Assembly (NCBI GenBank): GCA_015229095.1
Contig: JADGCE010000090.1
Span: forward strand, 1-11,035
Direction of reading: 5' to 3'
Length of the DNA: 11,035 nt
Source of the DNA: Magnetococcales bacterium
GTDB lineage: Bacteria > Pseudomonadota > Magnetococcia > Magnetococcales > Magnetaquicoccaceae
Shown: positions 5,805 through 11,035 of the stretch, piece by piece
Position numbering within the stretch: position 1 is the first letter of the stretch
Layout: each line of letters starts with the position of its first letter
Program-made: the position numbers and the translations under genes
Notes under the pieces: generated by a model
What the model saw: the letters and a program-made list of their open reading frames with translations, nothing else
What the model was told of the DNA's origin: nothing
Databases searched by the model: none

Positions 5805-7160
5805 TTACACAAACGGAGGATTGTCAATAGACTTTTGTGCAATCCACTCCTGCAAATCCCGAATGGCCCGTTGACTGACGAGGGCTTTGCGATCGGCCTT
5901 GCGTCCTGTTGTTCCGGCGGCCTGTTCCAGGGGCGGAAAGAGGCCAAAATTGACATTCATGGGTTGGAACGTCGGTCCCATGGCGCCTGCGGTGATATGC
6001 GTCAAAAGTGCGCCATGGGCGGTGCTGGGAGGGGGTGGGGCGGAGAGGGTGCCGCTCTGCAGCCATTCGGCGATAAAAAGACCCGCCAGCAACCCGGTGG
6101 CCGCCGACTCCACATAACCCTCCACACCGGTCATCTGCCCGGCAAAGAAAAGGTTGGGACGCTGCCGCAGGCGCAAATGGCCATCCAGCAGGCGCGGGCT
6201 GTCGATAAAAAGGTTGCGGTGAATCGCCCCCAGACGCATAAACTCGGCCTGTTCCAGGCCGGGAATGGTGCGAAAAATCCGCTGCTGGGCAGGCCAGGTC
6301 AGTTTGGTTTGAAAACCCACCATGTTCCACAGGGTGCCCAACTGGTTGTCCTGGCGCAGTTGCACCACCGCATGGGCCATTTTGCCCCCCTGGTGGGGAT
6401 TGAAAAGGCCCACCGGCTTCATGGGGCCAAAGCGCAGGGTCTCCCGCCCCCGTCCTGCCATCACCTCGATGGGAAGACATCCTTCAAAGTAGATCTCCTG
6501 TTCAAACGCCTTGAATGGCCGCTGCTCGCCGCACAACAGGGCATCGACAAACCCTTCATACTGCGCCCGATCCAGGGGGCAGTTGATATAGTCATCGCCC
6601 CCCTTGTCATAGCGGGATTGTTTCCATGCTTTGGAAAAATCGATGGATTCCAGGGAGACAATGGGGGCGATGGCATCAAAAAAGGCCAGTTGCGGCCCCA
6701 GCAACCCGGCCAGCCAGGCCGCCAGCGGCGGGGAGGTCAGGGGACCGCTGGCCAGCAGGGTGATGCCGTCTTCGGGCGGGGCGGTCAACTCCTCCCGCAC
6801 CAGGGTGATGCAGGGGTGTTGCGCCAACTCCTGGGTAATCCAGGCGGCAAAACCCTGCCGGTCCACCGCCAGGGCCCCACCCGCCGGCAGACGATGGCGG
6901 CTGGCCGAGGCCATGATCAGACTGCCCAGCAGACGCATCTCCGCATGAAGCAACCCCACGGCATTGCGGGTCGCATCGTCGGAGCGCAGGGAGTTGGAAC
7001 AGACCAGCTCGGCACAATCGCCGCTCTGATGGGCCGGTGTCTGCTGCCGGGGACGCATCTCGTACAGGCGCACCGGAATCTGCCGCCGGGCCAACTGCCA
7101 GGCCGCTTCCGAACCGGCCAGGCCGGCACCGATGATATGGATGGTGGGCGGTGTACGCAT
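5805..7160 (-). CDS. trmFO: Methylenetetrahydrofolate-tRNA-(uracil-5-)-methyltransferase TrmFO
   Basis: A cytoplasmic FAD- and folate-dependent enzyme that forms m5U54 (ribothymidine) in the T-loop of tRNAs, using methylenetetrahydrofolate as carbon donor. From the chosen start it has 451 residues, normal for the family. The FAD-binding motif GAGLAGSEA is at 11-19. The conserved CSNSLRSDD (54-62) supplies one of the two family cysteines and FEGC (C228) the other. YINCPLDRAQYEGF (191-204), FGPMKPVGL (244-252), FAGQMTGVEGY (339-349) and FQPMNVNFGLFP (398-409) are family signatures. The frame extends 25 codons further upstream, but the ATG at 7160 places the FAD motif at the usual distance from the N-terminus and follows GGGGAG by 4 nt. 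It is transcribed toward the M23 peptidase and diverges from the coiled-coil gene. Confidence 0.96.
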   Translation of the reverse strand: MRTPPTIHIIGAGLAGSEAAWQLARRQIPVRLYEMRPRQQTPAHQSGDCAELVCSNSLRSDDATRNAVGLLHAEMRLLGSLIMASASRHRLPAGGALAVDRQGFAAWITQELAQHPCITLVREELTAPPEDGITLLASGPLTSPPLAAWLAGLLGPQLAFFDAIAPIVSLESIDFSKAWKQSRYDKGGDDYINCPLDRAQYEGFVDALLCGEQRPFKAFEQEIYFEGCLPIEVMAGRGRETLRFGPMKPVGLFNPHQGGKMAHAVVQLRQDNQLGTLWNMVGFQTKLTWPAQQRIFRTIPGLEQAEFMRLGAIHRNLFIDSPRLLDGHLRLRQRPNLFFAGQMTGVEGYVESAATGLLAGLFIAEWLQSGTLSAPPPPSTAHGALLTHITAGAMGPTFQPMNVNFGLFPPLEQAAGTTGRKADRKALVSQRAIRDLQEWIAQKSIDNPPFV

Positions 7161-7313
7161 GAGGCTCCCCAGGGCAAAAAAAAGAGGGTGTGGAACGCGA
7201 GAGGGAATCCTACACAAAAAAAGGCCACGGCGCATCTTTTACCGTGCAACAGAGCCGGGCAATCACCTGCCACCCGCTGCATGAAACAGTGTCTGCAACC
7301 GATTGTTTGGGTA

Positions 7314-7319
7314 TATACT
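7314..7319 (+). promoter_or_regulatory. Possible -10 box for the coiled-coil nuclease-like gene
   Basis: TATACT within TATATACT lies 37 bp before the ATG at 7357, leaving a leader of about 30 nt. No convincing -35 box stands 16-18 bp upstream. A short dyad GCCA-TCAGG-TGGC (7321-7333) directly follows and could mark the start region. Confidence 0.35.
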
Positions 7320-7342
7320 GGCCATCAGGTGGCATCTGCACG

Positions 7343-7350
7343 AAAGGAGA
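7343..7350 (+). promoter_or_regulatory. Ribosome binding site deciding the start at 7357
   Basis: AAAGGAGA ends 6 nt before the ATG at 7357. It supports that start over the in-frame ATG at 7303, which lies upstream of the likely -10 box. Confidence 0.75.
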
Positions 7351-7356
7351 GCATCC

Positions 7357-8091
7357 ATGGGTAGCGCACGGACTGTTGACGATGTTTGGAAAATGTTTGA
7401 AGAAACCAACCGGATTTTGCAAAAATTCCAGGAAGAGTGGCAGCAGCGACACAAACAATCTCAGGAAGAGTGGCAGCAGCAACACAAACAATCTCAGGAG
7501 GAGTGGCAGCAGCAACACAAAAAATTCCAGGAAGAGTGGCAGCAGCAGCACAAGAAATCTCAGGAAGAGTGGCAGCAGCAACGCCAAGTCACGGAACGCA
7601 TCATGCGGGAATTGGCAGAAAGCCGCAAAGAGACCGACACGGTCGTCAAAAACATGTCCAGAAATATCGACCGCCTGGGCGGGCGATTGGGTGAATTTGT
7701 GGAAGGATTGGTTGCCCCCGCCTGCAAAACCCTGTTTGCCCAATGGGGCATTCCGGTACACAAGGTCACCCGGCGGGTGGATGCGGATCTCCCCGGCGGT
7801 CGCCACATGGAAATCGACCTCATGGTGATCAACACGGATACCATCGCACTGGTGGAAGTCAAAAGCAAATTGACCGTGGAAGATGTCCGGGAACATTTGT
7901 CCCGACTGGCGGAGTTCAAAGCCTTCTTCCGGGAATATGCCGATAAAAAGATTATCGGCGCCGTGGCCGCCATGGTGATGGAAGAGAATGTCTGCCGCTT
8001 TGCCATCCACAACGGCCTCTTCGTCATCGAACAATCGGGGGATACCCTGCGCATGGCCAACGACAAGGCGTTTCAACCCAAGAGCTGGTGA
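7357..8091 (+). CDS. Coiled-coil protein with C-terminal PD-(D/E)XK nuclease-like domain (DUF3782-like)
   Basis: A 244-residue soluble protein. After a short N-terminus, residues 24-78 are five 11-residue repeats of the type SQEEWQQQHKK, very rich in Gln, Glu and Trp. They predict a long coiled coil, which continues as an ordinary amphipathic helix to about residue 110. The C-terminal half has the pattern of a PD-(D/E)XK-like fold: EID (152-154) on a strand, then VEVKSK (166-171) with E167 and K169 as candidate catalytic residues, followed by a helix (TVEDVREHLSRLAEFKAFF). This arrangement recalls the DUF3782 family, often found in many copies in cyanobacteria and some proteobacteria. A metal-dependent nuclease or inactive DNA-binding relative is inferred; no role is established here. 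The gene is monocistronic, diverges from trmFO and is followed by the hairpin repeat. Confidence 0.88.
   Translation: MGSARTVDDVWKMFEETNRILQKFQEEWQQRHKQSQEEWQQQHKQSQEEWQQQHKKFQEEWQQQHKKSQEEWQQQRQVTERIMRELAESRKETDTVVKNMSRNIDRLGGRLGEFVEGLVAPACKTLFAQWGIPVHKVTRRVDADLPGGRHMEIDLMVINTDTIALVEVKSKLTVEDVREHLSRLAEFKAFFREYADKKIIGAVAAMVMEENVCRFAIHNGLFVIEQSGDTLRMANDKAFQPKSW
7426..7590 (+). repeat. Five tandem 33-bp repeats coding for an 11-residue coiled-coil unit
   Basis: Five in-frame 33-bp units encode F/S-QEEWQQ-x-(H/R)-x-x. The DNA is nearly identical between units (shared core CAGGAAGAGTGGCAGCAGCA). Units begin at 7426, 7459, 7492, 7525 and 7558. The fifth is diverged at its 3' end. Such near-identity suggests recent expansion, and copy number may vary by slippage or recombination. 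Confidence 0.9.
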
Positions 8092-8119
8092 CCCGCATCA
8101 CACATGCCAACAGCCCATA

Positions 8120-8170
8120 CCAGAGGGCGCTGCCCTCTGGACTCCCGCCAGGGGAGATAATCTCCCCTGG
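8120..8170 (+). repeat. GC-rich hairpin repeat, copy 2
   Basis: Hairpin B' at 8120-8140 has the 9-bp stem CCAGAGGGC and loop GCT. Hairpin C' at 8148-8170 has the 10-bp stem CCAGGGGAGA and loop TAA. It aligns in the same orientation with hairpins B and C of the copy at 2565-2610, and stem differences are compensated on the opposite strand. Hairpin A is absent here. It fills the 92-bp gap between two convergent genes, 28 bp after the nuclease-like gene and 13 bp after the TPR gene, so it may serve as a bidirectional transcript end despite lacking a T-tract. Confidence 0.8.
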
Positions 8171-8183
8171 ACCCCATAAAACT

Positions 8184-9596
8184 TTATTCTTTCAATCCTG
8201 CGCACCCCTCAACACTCGGGGGATTTTCCAACTCTGCCATACACTGCTGCACGAGGGCGAGGTTGCGGCTATCGCCGGGTTGTTCAAAAAGGGTGCGTGA
8301 CTCTTGACAGAGGCGCAAGGCCTCGTCCCGTTCGCCCCGCTGTTGGTGGACCAGAGCCATATTGAACAGGGTGATGGCGCGGTTGTGGGTGTCGCCGAGT
8401 TTTGCAAAAAATGGCATCTGTTCCCCGTAGAGACGCAGTGCCTCCTCCCACTCGCCCCGTGCGTGGTGTATACGAGCGATGCCACCCATGGCAATGGCAA
8501 GGTTGCGGGTATCCTTGTATTGCTCAAAAACAGCGCGTTGCGCCCTGTAGATCTCCAGTGCTTCAGCATGCCTGCCCTGATCAAGATATATATCGGCGAT
8601 CCGACACAAGGTGATGGCCTCTGCGCGGCGATCATCCAGTGCTGCGAAGAGGGCACACTGTTCCTCGTAGAGGCGCAAAGCCTCGTCAAATCTGCCCTGT
8701 TCTTGCTGTATGACAGCGATATCAAGCAGGGTGGCGGCGCAGGCCCGGCGGTCGGCCAGCTTTGCAAAAACCGGCAACACCTCCTCCTGCAACAGCCGCA
8801 GGGCATCCTCCCATGCGCCGCGCCAACGCAGCACTCTTGCCATCTCCCGGGTGACCTGAGCGGCGGTGTGTGGATCGTTTTGCGCCTCGAACAGGGTGCA
8901 GGCCTCGCGGAGATCCACCAAGGCCGTTTCCCATTCTCCCAACTGTCGGCGCAACTGACCCCGCTCCTGCCAGAGGCTGGCAACCGCCCAGGAGGGGGTG
9001 GGGTGGCTGGCCAGATGGGCGTCAATGCGTTGGATGCGCTGTCGGGCAACCGCCTGGTCGAGATTGTTCTGCTGGACCCAGGAGAGGGTGGGCAGAATGG
9101 CCTCCCTGGCCGTGGGGTCGGGTCGGGAAAAATAAAAGACCGCGCTGCGCCAGGACCACAGGTCCGGGGCATCGATGGCGATACGACGCAGCTCCGAGGG
9201 GCCCAGCCAGAGCAGCAGGGGGCGACCGGCGGCCTCGCCCAGAGACTCCCGCATCCGGTTGAGAAGGCTGCAAAACCGATCCCCCTGCTCCAGGCGCAAC
9301 CAGGCCCCCAGTTCCAGCAGATGCACCACCCGCACCCCCGGGGAGAGGGCAGCCAGGGCATCCCGGAGAGGCCCGGAGCTCTCCCACTCCGGCTGCATCA
9401 CCACCCCCGCACCCGGATGGCCCATCTCGGCCAACCGGTGGATGACCGCATCCCGGTAACGACGCTCCCCATATTCCGCAAAAATCAATACAAAGCGGCT
9501 GTGCCCCGCCAGCAGACGCTCCAGTTGCCACAGCTCCCCGCTATGCGCCGACTCCAGGTCGGGCAGGGGCCCCTCGGCGGTATCAAGAGGTTCCAT
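8184..9596 (-). CDS. TPR protein with N-terminal degenerate P-loop-like domain
   Basis: A soluble protein of 470 residues from the ATG at 9596. The frame also allows an ATG at 9653 (489 residues), but that adds a Pro/Ala-rich stretch lying wholly inside the upstream ATPase gene. Residues 20-165 form an alpha/beta domain. Its first strand, FVLIFAEYGERRYRDAV, occupies the place of a P-loop but lacks the GxxxxGK[S/T] residues. Further on are VVHLLELGAWL, LLLWLGPSELRRI and APDLWSWRSAVF; the last two resemble, from memory, a domain preceding TPRs in STAND-like bacterial proteins. From about residue 202 there are six TPR units with an exact 40-residue period and a (W/R)-x-EAL-x-(L/I)(Y/L) core. Such arrays bind protein partners. 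The start lies 14 nt inside the ATPase gene, which suggests coupling. It probably works with that ATPase; the ligand is unknown. Confidence 0.88.
   Translation of the reverse strand: MEPLDTAEGPLPDLESAHSGELWQLERLLAGHSRFVLIFAEYGERRYRDAVIHRLAEMGHPGAGVVMQPEWESSGPLRDALAALSPGVRVVHLLELGAWLRLEQGDRFCSLLNRMRESLGEAAGRPLLLWLGPSELRRIAIDAPDLWSWRSAVFYFSRPDPTAREAILPTLSWVQQNNLDQAVARQRIQRIDAHLASHPTPSWAVASLWQERGQLRRQLGEWETALVDLREACTLFEAQNDPHTAAQVTREMARVLRWRGAWEDALRLLQEEVLPVFAKLADRRACAATLLDIAVIQQEQGRFDEALRLYEEQCALFAALDDRRAEAITLCRIADIYLDQGRHAEALEIYRAQRAVFEQYKDTRNLAIAMGGIARIHHARGEWEEALRLYGEQMPFFAKLGDTHNRAITLFNMALVHQQRGERDEALRLCQESRTLFEQPGDSRNLALVQQCMAELENPPSVEGCAGLKE
8274..8873 (-). repeat. TPR array with exact 120-bp periodicity
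   Basis: Five consecutive 40-residue units begin at residues 242, 282, 322, 362 and 402 of the 470-residue form. A sixth, less regular unit precedes them and a partial one follows. Similarity is also visible at the DNA level in recurrent segments such as GCGCAAAGCCTCGTC and TTTTGCAAAAA. There is no insertion between units. Confidence 0.8.
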
Positions 9597-10902
9597 GGGC
9601 GGAATAGCCGGGCAGGGTGCGGACGATGGGGTGGGAACGCCACCAATGCTCATTATATTCCAGCAGGGCCAGCACCTTGAACAGTTTGGTCAGCTCGCTC
9701 CGCTCGGCCTGCTCCTCCTGGCCATTGTCGATGAGGCGGATCAGGGCATAATCCTTGGCCTCCAGGATGCGGCGCAAATCCGAGGCCATGCTGGCCACCG
9801 CCCGCTCGGCGGCGGGGCGATCCAGTTGATAGTTGCGGCATTTTTGCCAAGTCAGACCGAGGAGGCGCACCAGCTCACGGGGATGACCACCACAATGGTC
9901 GATCAAATAATCCACCGTCTCCATGCTGTCAAACCAGGATTCCGGCACCCGGCGCAGCACCATCTGCCGCAGGGTGTCACGGGCGGTATTATCGCTGAAG
10001 CTGCCATCCCGGTTGTAGAGTTTGATCATGGGCAGACGGTAAAGGCCACTGTACTGCTGCTGCAAGGCATTGCTCTCAAACAGGATATGAATGGGCGTGC
10101 CATAGATAAAATGGGCGCGAATCTGCTGCAACTGGTGGACATCCTCGATAAAAAAACGATGGGTATCCGTGTTGTTGAGCTTGTCGGTGCCGTCGATGAT
10201 AAACAACAGGCCGTGCGCCCGCTGCTGTTCTTGCAACAGGCGGGTAGCCTCCGCAATCAGGACATTGAAGGAGGCGGCAAATTCCGAAAAACTGTTGCGC
10301 ACCACATGACGCAGCTCATCCTTGTAGGAGGCATTATATTTGAAGGCGTTGTTGAGCTTGGCCAACAGTGCGCCGATGAAGGGCAGAGTGAGACCGGCGT
10401 TGGCCTCTGTGTGCAACTCGGTGGAGAGGCTCTTGTCTTCCATGCGGGTGATGACATGCTGCTGGAACCAGTGATGCAGCCGCTCCAGATGGAGCGCATC
10501 CACGGCCAGCCCCTCTTTTTCCAGGGCAGCGCAGAGCCGTTTGGCGCAGGCCAGCAGCAGATCCACATAGTGCAGATTATTCGGGTCCAATTCGTTGCGG
10601 GCATCCAGCAGGATGACATAAAAGGCATCCGGATGGTGCAAAACCTGCCGGAGACGGCGCAACTCGGTGCTTTTGCCGCAACCGATGTGACCCGTAAAGA
10701 GCAAATATTGGCGATCCACCGCTTCCATAAGCTGCATCGTGTTGGGATTCACCCCCAGCGTCTGGTACAGATCACGAAAGCTGAACGCGCCGCGAGCCTC
10801 TGTTGTATCCACGTATAACGCACTTTCGTCTGGGTCCAATGGCTGATTGGGTTCCAGGTTGCCTTTGAGTTTAAAAAACCCCACCGCCTTGTCGTCATTC
10901 AT
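9583..10902 (-). CDS. P-loop ATPase of an ATPase/TPR gene pair
   Basis: A 439-residue soluble ATPase. A 60-residue N-terminal part (with ALYVDTTEARG) precedes Walker A (GHIGCGKST, 71-79). The Walker B strand is LLFIIDGTDKL (232-242). FESNAL (275-280) may belong to the sensor strand, and CGGHPRELVRLL (337-348) is the GG-x-P-R motif seen in STAND and Cdc6-like ATPases. The C-terminal ALLEYNEHWWRSHPIVR (412-428) looks like the end of a winged helix. The insert between the Walker motifs (about 100-225) is long and mostly helical. The ATG at 10902 has GGAGAG a few bases upstream. The frame stays open to the right edge but has no other ATG, GTG or TTG there. The TPR gene starts inside its 3' end. 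I infer an NTP-driven switch with the TPR protein as partner; no pathway is identified. Confidence 0.9.
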   Translation of the reverse strand: MNDDKAVGFFKLKGNLEPNQPLDPDESALYVDTTEARGAFSFRDLYQTLGVNPNTMQLMEAVDRQYLLFTGHIGCGKSTELRRLRQVLHHPDAFYVILLDARNELDPNNLHYVDLLLACAKRLCAALEKEGLAVDALHLERLHHWFQQHVITRMEDKSLSTELHTEANAGLTLPFIGALLAKLNNAFKYNASYKDELRHVVRNSFSEFAASFNVLIAEATRLLQEQQRAHGLLFIIDGTDKLNNTDTHRFFIEDVHQLQQIRAHFIYGTPIHILFESNALQQQYSGLYRLPMIKLYNRDGSFSDNTARDTLRQMVLRRVPESWFDSMETVDYLIDHCGGHPRELVRLLGLTWQKCRNYQLDRPAAERAVASMASDLRRILEAKDYALIRLIDNGQEEQAERSELTKLFKVLALLEYNEHWWRSHPIVRTLPGYSAHGTS

Positions 10903-10934
10903 GGTCTCTCTCCGTTCCCTCTCTTTCAGTTCGT

Positions 10935-11035
10935 TTAAAACCGATCCACCACCCGCACTGCCTCCATGGGCAACTGGCCACCCCGGGGGCTGGCGGGCCG
11001 CAAGGCCTTGCCGATGGCCACAAACAGACAGAGCA
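10935..11035 (-). CDS. 3' end of a gene, possibly nitroreductase family
   Basis: Reading the minus strand from the right edge, 32 sense codons end at TAA (10937-10935). The tail contains GKALRPASPRGGQLPMEAV and ends VVDRF. Third positions are strongly G/C, as in the neighbouring genes, which supports this frame over the others that are also open. From memory the tail resembles the C-terminus of FMN-dependent nitroreductases, but 32 residues are too few to be sure. It lies 32 bp before the ATPase gene in the same direction, so the ATPase/TPR pair may belong to its transcript. Confidence 0.4.
   Translation of the reverse strand, partial: LCLFVAIGKALRPASPRGGQLPMEAVRVVDRF

Noticed and set aside
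7220..7250. Hairpin with T run upstream of trmFO (minus strand, CACGG/CCGTG then seven T)
   Set aside because: The stem has only 5 bp with an 11-nt loop, and there is no upstream minus-strand gene to terminate. It is too weak to list as a terminator or attenuator.
5775..7364. Long plus-strand open frame (529 codons) opposite trmFO
   Set aside because: It is antisense to a gene with all TrmFO signatures. Its translation is rich in Gly, Gln and His without any domain pattern, as expected from the complement of a GC-rich gene.
7426..7590. CRISPR-like array
   Set aside because: The 33-bp units are directly adjacent with no spacers and remain in a coding frame.
7210..8076. Minus-strand frame with repeated LLLPLF segments that looks like a membrane protein
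   Set aside because: The hydrophobic repeats are the complement of the Gln/Glu/Trp-rich 33-bp repeats of the plus-strand coiled-coil gene, which has a good ribosome site and a recognisable domain.
8304..9680. Plus-strand frame of 458 codons
   Set aside because: It is a shadow of the TPR gene; its internal periodicity simply mirrors the 40-residue TPR units.
9595..10818. Plus-strand frame of 407 codons
   Set aside because: It is antisense to the ATPase gene with intact Walker motifs and shows no motif of its own.

Overview
The window looks like a GC-rich proteobacterial chromosome. The housekeeping genes (TrmFO, an M23 peptidoglycan endopeptidase, PrmC, tRNA-Gly with encoded CCA) are bacterial. 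TrmFO, the many small P-loop ATPases, the TPR and coiled-coil/nuclease accessory genes and the GC-rich hairpin repeats remind me of Magnetococcales genomes. That placement is recollection and could not be checked by a search.

Layout. Positions 1-2317 (minus strand) hold an AT-richer two-gene operon of small P-loop ATPases with C-terminal winged-helix-like ends. The genes overlap by ATGA, and the second one runs off the left edge. The operon starts from a strong-looking sigma70 promoter (TTGACA, 17 bp, TAAAAC) that is covered by a perfect 38-bp palindrome, presumably an operator. Positions 2318-2723 are non-coding and hold this promoter, a GC-rich triple-hairpin repeat and the promoter of tRNA-Gly(CCC) at 2724-2797. 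Positions 2818-7160 (minus strand) are the conserved core: trmFO, then an M23 peptidase, then prmC. prmC starts 2 bp after the peptidase stop. A terminator-like hairpin and an extended -10 box lie between trmFO and the peptidase.

The right part is accessory. At 7357-8091 (plus strand) a protein has five 11-residue coiled-coil repeats followed by a PD-(D/E)XK-type nuclease-like domain. A second copy of the GC-rich hairpin repeat follows it, with base changes on both stem sides that preserve pairing. At 8184-10902 (minus strand) an ATPase gene overlaps a gene for a TPR protein whose N-terminal domain looks like a decayed P-loop domain. A short gene end at the right edge (possibly a nitroreductase) may be the first cistron of that transcript.

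How the genes may work together. trmFO (tRNA m5U54 methylation), the tRNA gene and prmC (release factor methylation) are translation-related. The M23 protein acts on the cell wall. The two ATPase loci and the coiled-coil nuclease have no assignable pathway. Their architectures (P-loop switch plus winged helix, ATPase plus TPR, coiled coil plus nuclease fold) resemble signalling, regulatory or conflict modules, but no known defence system can be named from the sequence. The strongest leads are the palindrome-controlled ATPase pair and the covarying hairpin repeat.
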